NCBI GenBank assembly: GCA_016617785.1
Contig: JADILM010000005.1
Span: 1,674,001 to 1,738,000 of the forward strand
From: Sporobolomyces roseus
Lineage: Eukaryota; Basidiomycota; Microbotryomycetes; Sporidiobolales; Sporidiobolaceae
Direction: 5' to 3'
Length of the DNA: 64,000 bases
In this document: positions 41,657-53,769 of the stretch, piece by piece
Layout of the letters: every line of letters begins with the position of its first letter
Numbering within the stretch: the stretch's first letter is position 1
Notes under the pieces: generated by a model
Seen by the model: the letters and a program-made list of their open reading frames with translations, nothing else
The model's database searches: none
Told to the model about the DNA's origin: nothing
Program-made: the position numbers and the translations under genes

Positions 41657-43151
41657 CTATCTCCAGCCTTTACTTCCCTGCATCGACCAACCCTCGAGTC
41701 GTTCAGCATCCTGTACGGCCGCAAGATCTTGTCACTACACTCAGCCTCGAAGGGATGTAGTAAGAGGGCTTCACGACGTACCCTGTTAACCCTCTCCTTT
41801 TGCCCCCTCATATTTCCCACATACTCCCTCAACTCGCTCTCGTCCTCCACGAACTCCTCATCCTCTTTCCCAAGCTGTTTCAAAGTTTTGTACCTTCTTT
41901 CGACTGCCATATGATTCTTTGAATGAGCTGATTCATAGCCTTCTTCAGCTGTCGCTTCGAGACGGGATTGAATCAAGGCGAGGGTAGAGTTGATTTCGGG
42001 TAGGGAAGGGAAATGATAGTAGACTAGCATGAGGTTTCGCGAGCGGGTGTCAATTAAGTTCGTGAAGAAGGAGGAAAGGAAGATATCACCGTACCAGTTC
42101 GACTAGTGTTCGCTCCAGTACCTCCCCCTGTAGATAGAGTATCAGTCAGTCTGAGAGTGCTCCTGAAACTTGACAGAGTTACGAAATCTTGTGACTAACG
42201 GAGACTGCTCAAAGCGCATTCGTACAAGAACGGATGAGCTTTGATTCTCCTGACGTGCTCATAGACGGGTATGAGACTGTAATTGAGGGATAAGGAACAA
42301 GATCAGTCGTAACGATCAACATGCGAGGTTCGAAAGGAGAGGTGAGAGCGAAAACGAAGGTTTACTTTTTCTTCTTACAAGCCTGCACGTTCTTTGCGGT
42401 CAGCACTCAACGATATCAAAGACTATATGCACGAACGGAGACGTACTGGACAATAGCGTTTCCTGACCCAATAATCGACTTGCTTGACGCTCCCTTTCCC
42501 ACAAACCTGTACTTAAACACTCCCTGTCAGCTCCTGCATCACTTGAAGAAGAGAGACTAGAGCGTACCTGACAATATTGATCAAACACCATTGCAGCGTA
42601 TTGCATTTCTGACATTCCCTCTGCCTCGAGATCCTGAAATTTGATCTTTTTCCTCACTCCGATCCAAACAGACTTGAACGAGCTCCCATCGACGAGCCTA
42701 AAGAAGCCTTTCGAGACGCGTGAGAGGTGAATGAGGTCGAGAGGGTCGAGATGGGAGCAGACTGGTTAATTCGAAGAGTCAGTTTCGTCGAGGAAGACAA
42801 AAGAGCGAGACGGTAGACCCACTGTCGGCGAGGACATCGAGAGGTAGATATGGAAGCTCGGAGAGTGCTCCACTACGTTTAGCTTTCTTGTTCTTGCCTT
42901 GTTTCGATTTCCTCTTTTTTGTTTCAGGACGATACTCTGAAAGCTTATTGGAGGATCAACAAGAGGACACATGTAGATAGTACAATAAACTTGCCTGATG
43001 GGTCTTCGACTACCTCTGAGGCTACTCCAGCCTCCTGGCGCTCTTTTCTTCCCTTGTTAGATGACTCAACTTGACCTCCAACTTCCTCGTCCTCCTCGAG
43101 GGCGACGACCAGCTTACGACCACTGCGAGTAGTGATAGGCATCATAAGCAT
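41657..43151 (-). CDS. F-box protein with C4 zinc-ribbon motif (second)
   Basis: About eight exons. It starts MLMMPITTRSGRKLVV with an acidic stretch. Intron 1 has a GC donor (CAG-GCAAGT). The F-box is ELPYLPLDVLADICSHLDPL, then DLIHLSRVSKGFFRLVDG. The zinc motif is YCQVCGKGSVKQVDYWVRKR with YCPACKKKK, the same C-x2-C-x16-C-x2-C spacing as in the protein at 38591, with an intron directly after YCQ there and YCR here. A helical C-terminus (AVERRYKTLKQLGKEDEEFV) follows, and the last exon ends EGWSMQGSKGWR. A probable SCF substrate adaptor, target unknown. Confidence 0.72.
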
Positions 43152-43395
43152 CAACGAAGCAGCGTTAGGAGTCGATTCGAGAAAAGCGAGTGAGAAGTCA
43201 AGAAGAAAGAGCGAGATTTCGCACTTTTCCTCTCAAAAGTCAAAACTGAAAAACGAGATAAGATGCATTTCCTGAATCCGTGAGAGGTAAGACTAAAAGG
43301 ATAGATACAACAGGAAAAGAGAAGCGATTCCGACTAAGATAAGGAGAGGAGAGGAGATACACAGATGAAAACGGATTAAGATACAAATTGTGCGA

Positions 43396-46083
43396 TCAAT
43401 TCGGGACTTGACTCCGACCATCAAGGTTACTCGTAGCTCTCCTGACCACCTTCCTTCTCATACTCGATCCTCCCGTGTCGCTCTGGGCGCGCGCAGAAAC
43501 GAGAGAAGAACCGGATCGAAGTGAGGAAGTCAAATCGAGGGAAGATTTCGCACGAGTGAATGACGAAGACGAAGGGATTCGGGAGTAAGAGAAGGGAGGT
43601 AAGACTAGTGGTGGTGAGTGAAGGGAGAAGTAGGAGGAGGAAGAAGACATGAGGGATGCGGGAGAAGGGTTGGTCGATGAGGGAGAGTAAGAATGAGAGT
43701 GAGGCGTAGCGGGAGTGATCATTGTCTTCGTTGTGGTCTTTTCTGGACGAGTGAGAGATGTTGGAGTAGCAGGGGAATCGGAGAAGGTGGAAGTTGAGGT
43801 CGAGGTTGAAGATCGAGTGTGATCTGAAGTGGTAAAATCGAGTGAGGATTCTCGTTTCTTAATGTGTAGGATGGACGATGATCGTTTCGGAGTCGCTGGA
43901 CCGTGACGTGAAGATACGTGAGGAGCGGGAGGCACGAGAGAAGCGGAAGCTGATCGAGGGTGTAAAGCGGGTCGAACGAGCGAATGAGAGGTGAGGGCAC
44001 GATTATAAGGAGGTCTTTGAGAGGATGAAGAGCGTTGAGAGCGAGCTGGGGAAGGTCGGTTGGAAGAGATGAATGGTAGATCGAGCAAGTGATGTCGAGA
44101 GGCAAAGGCGAGATCGATCACTACGAGCGAGAATCGTCAATCCTTTCTTCTCGGGAAGGAATGAATATAGGTAGCTTACGATCTTTCCTATCCTGCCTCT
44201 CTTTCTCATCCTTCTCTTCCTCGTAAGGCTCAGCTTCTCCAAGGATTCGCATCAATCGCTCCTGATCCTCTTTGTTGGCCGCTCGCAAGACTAAGCTTTC
44301 ACCTTCTTCCCAGCCCAGCTGGATCAAAGGTAGTGACTTGATCTTCTTGCGTGATATCTGAGAGGAAGAAGCGGAAGGTGGAGTGATTGTCGAGGGACCG
44401 GATGGCAGCATAAGAGCCGCGAAGGAAGTGGTACTGGAGGAGTGAGGCATAGGAGGGAGAGAGGGTGAAGGTACAGGAGCTTGAGATGAAGATACAACTT
44501 GGACGGAAGAGGGAGGAAGAGAATAGATAGCTTCGACTTGATTGAGCTGCTCACCAATCAGTAATCTAGTCAGTCTCGCTTCTCGCTTCGTCGAATAAGG
44601 ATACTCACCTTGATCACTTTGAGAACCATTGTCGTTCCCGGTGTCATCTCCCTATCTCCTTGAGCAGCCGCGTAGACTCCGTCGTCAACGCAAATCTCGA
44701 TTCTCCTTTCGACGAGCTCCTCCTGCTTGAGTCGCCCACCGACGCTGCTCTTCCTTCTTGAGTGACCTTTTGATGAAGAGAGATCGAAAGTTGTACGACA
44801 AGTTGCGATGGAGGCGGGAAGAATCGAGGCGGAGGAGAGGTGCTGATACGGGAGATGGTACAAATGAAGAGGCGGGTCATAGAAGAGGTTGTGAGGTTTG
44901 AGCTACATCGAGGAAAGAGGTCAGCACTGCGATGCGGGTCAAGAGGAAGGAGCGAAGCTCACTGTTAGAACATCGTTCTCGACCAATTTGCTTCCGACGA
45001 TAGCATGGTCAGCGATAGCGCCGCCCTGCGAGCGTTCCTTCGATTAGCATCTGCAGACACCAGAAAAGAAGCTCGGAGAAGCGTCACTCACGGTGACAGC
45101 GTTGACGAGAGTCCAACCAGACAAATCCTTTTCATCGATTTCTCCCGCTGTGACCAATTTGTCGGTAGGAATCGTTGAAGTGGACTTAATCTTCTCCGAC
45201 AGGCTTCGGCTCCTTTCGAGCCTCCTTGTTGTAGTTGGGCTAGTGTCTTCAAACGACACGAGAACTTCTCTCTCTTCTCCAACGTCCATCGATTCCTTCT
45301 TCCTTCCCGTCAATAGATTGAGCGAATCGAAGTTGGCCATACTAGATCTCCTTGAGTGCGTCTCCTCAATCTTGCGTACTCTTTGACGGGTTGGGGTCTC
45401 GAAAGTTGCGGTTGAGGAGAAACTGAAACTTGACGAAGTTGGAGTCGGAGTGGTCGAGAGCGAGTGACGACTCGGGAGAGGGTTTGCCGATGAGAGGGAT
45501 GCATGAGTCGATCGTAGAGGGGAAGGAGTAGGTCGAGGAGGAAGGGAAGTAGAGATAGCATTTAAGTCTCGTGAACTCAGCTGATCGCAGCGAAAAAAAA
45601 CGAAAACTTCTACCGTCAGCTCCCTTCTTTCGCTTGTATTCATCACGAAACGAGATAGCTTACACGGTCTCGTAAAGCATTCGTAAAGCGCCTGACTCCT
45701 CCGCTCTTCTTCTCTTTCTCGCTGCCTGCAACTGAAAGTAGCGAATCTCCACTCAATTTCGTTTCCTTCCCTTTGCTAGACCTCGCCAAGTTCTCCTTTT
45801 CCTCCTGACTGTCTTCCCTTGAGCTAGAAGCCTTTCCTCTGCGCTTCGAGAGCGACTTCGAGTCACTTGAAGAACGATCTTCCTCGAAGGTTTCCAACGC
45901 CAGCCTCTTGATATCGCTGATCCTCAATTCAGTGGGTACGGTGAAGGTTCTCCATCTATCGGTAGGCAAGTGTCGAATGGTGAGGCTGATATTGAGATTG
46001 CTGTTTGAGGATGTTGAAGGAAGCGAGTTTGAGGTGAAGGAAGAGTGAGGTTGAGGTATGATCACGGGAGGAGGAGGTCGCAT
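43396..46083 (-). CDS. uncharacterised fungal protein, possibly ubiquitin-like at the N-terminus
   Basis: About seven exons; start MRPPPPVIIPQPHSS, or an in-frame ATG at 46152. Residues about 32-72 (LNISLTIRHLPTDRWRTFTV then ELRISDIKRLALETF) have the beta-beta-alpha look of a ubiquitin-like or PB1-like fold, a weak call. A disordered Ser/Arg/Glu region follows, then conserved-looking cores GWTLVNAVTGGAIADHAIVG, LKPHNLFYDPPLHLYHLPYQ and KSLPLIQLGWEEGESLVLRA ahead of a helical NKEDQERLMRILGEA. The C-terminal about 240 residues are Ser/Pro low complexity. The middle could be a lipid- or protein-binding module of PH type. I do not recognise the family. Divergent from MYND copy 8. Confidence 0.55.
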
Positions 46084-46397
46084 AGCATTTAATTGAAGGG
46101 AGGAGATGAAGAGCTGGAACAGAAAGAGGTTCGGCGAGATGTTCGCAAACAAAATTTAGGAGGGAAGCGACAGACGCGTCTTTTCCGAACGTCTCTAGAG
46201 TTCTTCTGAAGCAGCTTCTCCTGTTCGTCAGTATTCGAGAAGAGCACTGCGCGTCCTTGAAAAATAGATAGGAGAAATTGGGAAAATCCGGTTCAAGTCG
46301 TTGCGAAATTTTGGAATCGTCTCTTTCCTTCCTACTCTTCACGCACTTCTACTCAACTCGCTCAGTTCCGCTTCTCACGTCTTTTCAACACTTTGAG
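46084..46397. other. divergent promoter of MYND copy 8
   Basis: About 310 bp between two divergent starts. No gene. The shared leader block of copies 6, 7, 10 and 11 is not seen here. Confidence 0.4.
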
Positions 46398-47447
46398 ATG
46401 GCCACCTCCAAGTCGACCAGCAACTCCATTCTATTAGGAGACTGTGTCGTGTGTGGAAAAGCAAGTTCGCTTCGATGCGCAGAGTGTTCAAGGCATGGGA
46501 CTGAATGGATGTATTTCTGCTCTCGAGAGCATCAGAGGCTTGTAAGCATCTCCTACAAATTTGTCTAAAATCGTGTCGGCGGAATTGATATTTTCCCTTT
46601 GTTCTCCCATTTCCGCCTTATTCGCCATCGTTCGACCCTCCTTGCTATCCGTTGTGCAGCTCTGGCCATCTCACAAGCGAGTCTGCGGCAGCAATAGCGA
46701 GCCGTTCAATTGGCCGGGATTCTCAAAAAAGGAGATCGAAGCGAACACAGCCTTGTGTGACAAGCCGCACAGCTTCACGGAGACGGATGGAAGATATCTC
46801 AGGAGGACGACATTGATCGAGCTGTTGGGCCGAGACCCGCGGCGGAATCAAGGGAAGTTCAGAATTTGTGAGGAGGATTTGGCAGACCCTCGAGCTTATT
46901 GGCATGTGAGGCAGCTTGGTTTATCGCGATACAACTGGGAGCTGATTCTCCTCGTGTCTTATAGTACATGCTCAGTGTCCAAGAAGAAGGCTATCCAAAA
47001 TATCCGAAAACGCCGATACATTCGTCGTTGAGCGTCGCCGGAGTTCGCAGTCTCGTACACCAGACTAGAACAGGCGCTATCGAATATGCAAAGACCTCGT
47101 CACAGAGCGGCTTGTACTCTGCCTTCATCCATTCTCCCATCGATTACCTAGTCGCATTTGAAGAACACCTTCTTGACGAGTTCTCGAGGCAATCTTGGAA
47201 GTACTCCCCGTACTGGTCGATTATGCAGCACAAATACTATATCTTTGTCCACCTCCTCCATCGACTCGCTATTCAAGAGGACGACGAATCGCAAACCTTT
47301 GTCAACTACAGTCGCCTTGCCCTTCGTCGGTACCTTTCAGAAGTCGTCGTTCAAACGCACCCTTACGTCGCCAAGTTGTTCCTGGATACTATGGTGTCGG
47401 GGAGTCTCGACGAGTTGAGAGAGTGGAAGAAACCGTCATGGGCTTGA
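46398..47447 (+). CDS. MYND-finger family protein, copy 8
   Basis: Exons 46398-46541, 46660-46905 and 46965-47447. The finger is CVVCGKASSLRCAEC, then EWMYFCSREHQRL, a longer intron of 118 nt, LWPSHKRVCG. The linker is longer than average, and its conserved Trp may be in RAYWHYML near the second junction. The C-terminal domain is well preserved: SPIDYLVAFEEH, YWSIMQHKYYIFVH, VVQTHPYVAKLF. First of three co-oriented MYND genes in 4 kb. Apparently intact. Confidence 0.82.
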
Positions 47448-47846
47448 ATAAGAGCGGAGTGAGATGGAGTCGAGTCAAGAACTCAGCTAGATATTGATAT
47501 TGAGCTTACCTTGATTACCGGTGAGTCTCTTTTCCCTGCCTTTACAGGGTGTCTGGTATGTTGACGAATGAAACGTATAGAAATGTAGAAGATCCACGCA
47601 ACATCCTGTCAATGTCAATCCTCGAACTTGCGAAAGTTCTCCTCTTTTGTCCTTTTCGATTTCTCGCCGTCCCGCTTCCTTTCGCCCGAGCTTCGATGTC
47701 GCTGCTTGCTTCGATACTTCTTGCTTTTTGAATCCGTTCGGGCTTAGGTAACGGTTGAAAGTGGTCCGAGGAGGTTTTCGGAGTTTGTCCAGTCTATCTC
47801 TTTCTCTCCTTTTCTTTTCTTCCTTCCTCTCCTCACTCACCCTCGA
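47448..47846. other. intergenic between MYND copies 8 and 9
   Basis: 3' flank of copy 8 and leader of copy 9. Short frames only; nothing supported. Confidence 0.4.
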
Positions 47847-48781
47847 ATGTCGACTTCGAACTCAACATCTCATCTTGGTGATTGCGTTGTATGTGGGAAG
47901 AAGTCGTCGACTCGTTGCGGAGAGTGCTCAAAGTTCGGGACTGATTGGATGTTTTTCTGCTCGAGTGAGCATCAAAGACTTGTATGTACTCTTTGTTGGC
48001 CTCTTCGTTGGATCAGGAGCTGATCACGAAAGAGCAGGTCTTCTCTCTGCACAAGCGAGTTTGCGGGAAACGGTCAAATCCATTCGCCTGGCCCGGATTC
48101 ACAGATAAGGAGATCAAGACAATGTTGGCATTTGCCGATAGGCCTTTGCGTGATCTTGATGGCGAGACGACGACTTGGAGGAAACTTCATTCCCGTGTGT
48201 ACGGCGAGCAAGCTGATTTGACGGTCAGTTCCTGTCTTTCCAATCTAGTGGTTTCGTACTAGCTGCTGATGAATTGGTTCAACCGTTCACAGAACGACAT
48301 CACGGAGCTTAGAGATGTGGGAGACGTCGACGAGATACCGTTCAAGGATAGAATGGCTTGTGTACCGTATTATCGCGATAACGCGTTCGCTTGCTGGTCC
48401 TCTCTCGACGGTATACCGGAGCCTGTCCCTATGTCACTCGCCGCTGAACGACATCTCGACTTCATCTGCTACGATCAAATCTACCAATTCGGCACGAAAC
48501 ATTTCGATCTCGCTCGCGACCAAAACTCGATACCCGCTTGGTCTGAATTCCAGCACCGGAACCTCATCTACCAGGCCATAGCACTTCCCTTTATCCTCTC
48601 GGGGGACTCACCAAGCAGAGAGATTGGGGAGTTCGTGATGCATGTGAACCGGGAATTGAGGAGGGTTATTGAGGAAAAAGTTGCAGCATCGGAACCAGAG
48701 AAAGCGGAAGCTTTGCTTGAGCACTTTGGAAGCGAGAACGTCAGTAGGAGCGGGAAGAGGCGCACGGGGGAGGAAAGGTAG
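47847..48781 (+). CDS. MYND-finger family protein, copy 9
   Basis: Exons 47847-47981, 48038-48223 and 48293-48781. The finger is CVVCGKKSSTRCGEC, then DWMFFCSSEHQRL, intron, VFSLHKRVCG, with Phe in place of the Trp before the His ligand. The linker Trp is in TTTWRKLHS. The C-terminal domain is slightly degenerate: RHLDFICYDQ, WSEFQHRNLIYQA and ASEPEKAEAL in place of THP. It ends in a basic tail (SGKRRTGEER). The middle member of the 46-50 kb tandem trio. Confidence 0.82.
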
Positions 48782-49077
48782 AGGGATACTCACTCGGAGT
48801 GAGTGTAGTTGCATAGAAAGGCTTGTTTCGCAATCTACTCGACTTTTCGGGCAAGAAGCGAGAGGGAGCCGAGCGACCATATACACGCTATACTCTTGCG
48901 AGACAATTCCGAAAGCACGCGAGGAGGAAGAGGAAGTAGCAACGAGCTAATAACGAACTAATTGACGAGCAGAAAGAGCCTTTTCTTAGGTTACGAGTCT
49001 GACGCCCTGCTCAAGCGCGCAGATACTCAAAAAAGGCTATGGAGCTCGGCCGCAAGTCAGAAGATGAACTCTAGCAA
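48782..49077. other. intergenic between MYND copies 9 and 10
   Basis: Unique sequence before the duplicated leader of copy 10. No supported gene. Confidence 0.35.
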
Positions 49078-49600
49078 GCAGAGAAGCGAATTCGCTTTTG
49101 AGTTTCGAACAACTCACCGACCACGACCACAACAACTCAGATTCAGCTGGACGCGCTTTCAGACAATACTCTAGATCTCAAAAACTTTACACAAGTCCCC
49201 CTAGTCTTAGCAAGCCGTCCTTGCTCTGCCTCGACTCGATCAACTTTCTCATCTCAGATCGCTTCGAACTCTCTTCAACTCGACTCTAGGGAGTGTACAA
49301 GGACGTCAGAGGTGAGTCTAGATCTATCACGTGCGACAGGGAAAACGCTGACGACCTGCTCTGATGTTGTACAGCGTCTCTTCTCCCCGCTTCCCTCTCT
49401 TCTCTCACTTTCGAAGATGTCCTCTACTTCCAGCCCTTCTACCAATTCCACCTCTCCCGGAAAGTGTGTCGTATGTGGGACAGAGACTTGGATGAGGTGT
49501 TCAGCGTGTTCGAAGGCAGGATTGGATTGGATGTGTTTCTGTTCAATTGAGCATCAGAAGCTGGTGTGTTCTCGCTTCGTTCGTCGACATTTGAGGCTCT
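49078..49600 (+). repeat. leader and first exon shared with the distant MYND copy 11
   Basis: This stretch (leader, 5'-UTR intron, exon 1 and the start of intron 1 of copy 10) is nearly identical to the reverse complement of about 62515-63042, roughly 13 kb away. The match includes the sequence outside the coding part from about 49078 onward. Confidence 0.85.
49312..49374 (+). other. 5'-UTR intron ahead of MYND copy 10
   Basis: GTGAGT donor after AGAG, TGTACAG acceptor, 63 nt, ending 42 nt before the ATG. The equivalent in copy 11 (62742-62804) has the same length and the same ends. Confidence 0.6.
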
Positions 49601-50437
49601 GAAGCTCATTTGTACCTTACCTGATGATGTAGATCTGGTTCCTTCACAAGCGAGTCTGCGGAGAACGTTCGAATCCATTTCGTTTTCCCGGATTCACTGC
49701 GAAAGAGATCGATGAGATGATGGCTTACTCAGACAAGCCTTTCCCTGTCGAGTGGAGTAGTGGGACAGAAACCTGGCAGACGATGGTTCAGTGCATCTGG
49801 GGTGACGCTTACGCCCCCAGATCGAATTCTGCTCATGAACGCGAAGCCATTCTCCGAGTGAGCGTCTGTCACTAAGATCGACTGAAGCTGACATCGACTG
49901 ACCTTTCCCTTGACGTAATAGCGTTTACTCAAGGCTCACGAGGAGAAGGTCAGCGATTTTAGTGATGGATCGTTGACACTGGTTCGAACGAATGCTTTCC
50001 GATTCCGTTTCGCATCCATTCAATTCCGAGGCGTCGACTGGGATCAAGCGAAACGAGAGGCATTTGTTGCGGATCCTTTCAGCTACATGGTAGACGCTGA
50101 GGAACACCATCTCCCGCGATTCTCTTGGGGTACCCTACAATACTCGACCTGGTGGACAGAATTCCAGCATCTCCAGCTCCACGTCCTAGCCCTACTCTCA
50201 CGTTTGATCACATCATCTACTCTTGACCACCATGTCGAGGTAATGAAGTGCTTCATCTATACTCATGTTAGATTCGAAACGTTCCTCTCCGAAATCGTTG
50301 CGAAGGATAGTCCACACATCGCCAAGATCTTCTCGGGAGCTATGGAAGACGACCTTAAGATCGCATCAATGAAGGAAGGCTCGAATGGTGAGAACAAACC
50401 GAAAGTAGTCTTTGAAGTGACGAAAGCACTCGCTTGA
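49417..50437 (+). CDS. MYND-finger family protein, copy 10
   Basis: Exons 49417-49563, 49633-49857 and 49922-50437. It starts MSSTSSPSTNSTSPGK. The finger is CVVCGTETWMRCSAC, then DWMCFCSIEHQKL, intron, IWFLHKRVCG. The linker Trp is in TETWQTMVQ. The C-terminal domain has DPFSYMVDAEEH, WWTEFQHLQLHVLA and AKDSPHIAKIF, and extends further than in other copies. Exon 1 and the 5' leader match copy 11 closely, and copy 11 is broken, so this is the living member of that recent pair. The conserved 5'-UTR intron suggests shared expression control. Confidence 0.84.
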
Positions 50438-50682
50438 ATCCTCGTTTGTTTGCAATTGTCGCTTGTCAGCTCGGAGTACGATACGGAATGTAGGGATACT
50501 GGAGTACTATAGCAGAGAACGAGAACGAGTCATGTAGAATAGAAACAATAACAAAAGATGAACCAAAAACAAAACGAAGTGAACGAGAATTAGCGTAGGG
50601 TGTGGTATATGCAAACTGAATATAGATAGAGTGTCTTTGCTGCTCGTAAAGGGTATATCTCTCACGAGGCGGAGAGGAGCGA

Positions 50683-53679
50683 TCAGAAATCTTGATGAAT
50701 AGCTCTCTGTTTCCCCTTCCTCTCCCTCCTTTCACTTCTCGTTCTCTCCCTTCCTCCACCTCCCCTTCCTCCTTTCTTCACTTCCTCTACTCTAGACTCG
50801 ACGGCCGGCCCACCACCTTCCATTCGCCTTACTTCCTCTTTCACTCCAGTGACCCATCTCAACCTCTTCTCCCATTCGACTTCTTTCCGTCTCCTTCGCT
50901 CTTCGAAGGGAAGATCGTAGCCTTCGTGTTGATGCTTGAAAGGAGGTTTCTTTGAGGGAGAGGAGGAAGGTGGAGTCGAAGCGAGGGGGTGACATGTGAT
51001 CAAGAGTCGAAGGAATGCGAGTCGAGTCAAATGGAAATCGAACAATTGAAGAATGTTGTCCAACTAGACGAAAACAGCGCGAATGATCAGTCATCGGAAT
51101 CATCAGAGGGAGTCAAGATGAAGTGTACGACTTACCCTCGATTCGATTAAATCCCAAACATCTTCCAAATCCGGTTTCTCAACTCTCGCACTCTTCGCAC
51201 TCTTCGCATCACCCTCCCTACTCCTTCTCTTCCTCCTCTCCTTCTCCTTATCCGCGAAATCCTCTTCCTCAACTCCCTCTTCCCCTTCGTTCTCCTCCCT
51301 AATCTCCCAATTCCCTTCCTTCTTCATCTCCTCTCTATGATCTTCCAACCATTCCGTCCAACCCTCCATTTCTCCCACCCTCCATTCGTTCCACTCACTA
51401 CAACCTTCCCACCCTTCCTCCTTCCTCTCTCTCCCTCGATCTCCTTCTTCCCCATCCCTCCCGATCGGTGAATCTAACCAAACCCTCCATAATGCCAACC
51501 TCTCCCTATCGATCCTTGCTACTCTCTTCATTACTTCCCGAACTCTTCGTAAATTAATCTCCCTCACTCCACTCCTCCAAACTAATTCTTTTCCTTCTCT
51601 ACCCTCCTTTCCTCCTCCTTGTTGTTGGGCTTCGTGAGAATGAGCGAGGATAGCTCTAAAAGGTATAAAAGGATTCAAAGGTGAAACTTGATTCTCCATT
51701 CCTTGGTGTCGTCCTGATGATGATAAACTCAACGATTCAAACAATTGTTGTTTCTCGTCCAAAGTCAAGGGTAAACAATAACATGCACTCCTTAAATCTT
51801 TCACTTGTTCGATTGAATCCACTTGTTCTTCTTCTTCCAAGTCGGTATAAGGAGCTCCATCGATCGAATGGAATTGGGTTGAGGAAGAGGGGAGGGAAGA
51901 GGGGGAGAGAGATTTTTGGAGGAGAGTTGGAAGGGGAATATAGATTCTAGTACGAATCCATCTACGGCGACGAACGAACGAACGGAATAACGATGGTTCT
52001 CCTCTCCATCGTTTCGAATGGAAGAATACTGCGTAACTCCAGCCTAACCCCAATCGATTCCTCATCAGCCTTCACTTCTCCTTTGCTCAAGGCTGAAGCT
52101 GGGAGGAAGAGGAAGCAAGAGACGTACCTTCCTCGTCCCTATCACCTCCCATATCAACCATGAACTCACGATCCCTCCAATTCCAGTAAGGACGACATGG
52201 GAAATCGTGTGGAGTGTAAGGGGAAGGTTTGAGGTGTTCGTTCGTCCATACAGACGGATCAAACTGGAATAAAGCTGCACTTGAAAACTTTGGTAATCCA
52301 AACACAATCAACCTAAAGTTACATTCCAAAGCATCAGTGTATTGAGTGAGTGAGAGAGAGGAGGAGAGAGTAAGATAGACGTACCCTCGTTGATGTTCCC
52401 ATAAAACATCAGTTTCAACTTTCTCCTTCTCATCGATCAATGCTCCGAGCTCTTTCAACCTCTCGACAATAGCTCGATCAAATTCTTTCTCTTTCTCTTC
52501 CCCTTCCTCTCCCCTCTCTACTTTCCTGATCAATTTCTTCCTTCGCAAAAACAATTTCTGTAATTCCTCTTTCGCATGTTTCCTTCTCGTATGAGTTTGA
52601 TTGATACTCGTTGGGGAACGGGAGAGTGATGGGCTACCGCCGAGAGAGGAGGTGGTAGAGTGGTGTGTGGAGGTTTGGTGTAAGTGGAGAGAGTTTTTCA
52701 GGTGTGAAACTAAAGAGTTGCCGTTACGAGGGATTAGGAATGAAGTGATTGTGTCACGACGGGAAGGGGCAGAGTAATCATCTATTGTGAGGGTACGGCG
52801 GTGTGCGTTGGGGGGTGCGAGGGGTGGAGAGTAGTTGTGAAGGGAGGAAGTTGGAGAGGAGGAGAGAGTTCGAGAGGGTGGAGTTGTGTGCTCGGTCAAG
52901 GGGGAGAGGGGGAGGAAAGGTGAAGGTGAAGTCAAGAGTGGTGAGGTTGTCGTCGAGTTGTTTCGAGAGTGAGTATTGGAATGGGAGTGGTGAGGATGAG
53001 GGGAAGAGGGAAAGGGAGGTGGAGTCGGTACTCGAGGTTCAGGTTCGATATCGTTTAGATCGACGGGGATAGTTTGGGGTGAAGAGCGAGATAGGCGGTT
53101 CGTCGAGGCTTGGTGTAAAGGGATCCAGTCGACTGTTGAGAGAGTCGATTGAGAGGAAGTTGAACGATAGCGTGCTAGATCGAAGGATTGGGGCAAAGGG
53201 ATGGTCGATTCGAAAGAAGAGTTTGTTCTCGCTGGTGCCAAAGGTCGTCCTGGTTCGGGGTCGTGTTGAGTAGAGGGAGATGGATCGAGTAAGATTGAAG
53301 GAGTTTGTTTCAAAGTCAATTTCCTCAAAGTGTGACTCGCTTTGTTTCCCGCTCTCCTGATATTGAACCTGACCGAGTTGCCAGTATTGGTCAATAGATC
53401 TTTCGAGCTAGTTCTGAGAGTGGAAGAGTGGTTTGCCCATTGATGTTGATAGATTCCTCCTCCATCTGAATGAAACCAATCTTGTCCTACTGTATCCTGT
53501 TGAGTCTTTATACGTTCTTGATAGATCTCGTCTGTGCGTTTCTTGTTTACTGGTGCGGTCAAGTTGCGTAAATGACGATGTTTCCGAATTGAGGATAAAT
53601 GGGAAGATATCTCGGTTTGAGTATCATCGGGTGTAGTCCATTGTATAGTAGGTAAGAGTACTGGATCATCCGAAGCCAT
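50683..53679 (-). CDS. DysF (peroxin/dysferlin) domain protein, 922 aa
   Basis: Exons 53679-52385, 52312-52128, 52043-51136 and 51063-50683 sum to 923 codons and merge what look like three genes. The first about 400 residues are Ser/Pro/His-rich and disordered, ending in a basic coiled segment. Then comes the DysFN/DysFC pair: VLWEHQRG joined to LIVFGLPKFSSAALFQFDPS and VWTNEH; then YWNWRDREFMVDMGGDRDEE joined to GWSYAVFFHSKRWRGEPSLF and SFVRRRRWIRTR. This is the arrangement of fungal Pex23/Pex30-type and Mug65/Spo73-type proteins. No membrane helices are obvious, so a Spo73/Mug65-like role in membrane shaping seems likelier than an integral peroxin. Divergent from UGO1, with only 90 bp between the starts. 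Confidence 0.78.
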
Positions 53680-53769
53680 TTGAAGAGTGAGCGGGTTGAA
53701 TGAAGCGAGAAGAGTTTTGAGATTCCCTCCCTCGCCTTGTTCTGTTCACTCTCACTCTCTCACCATCCA

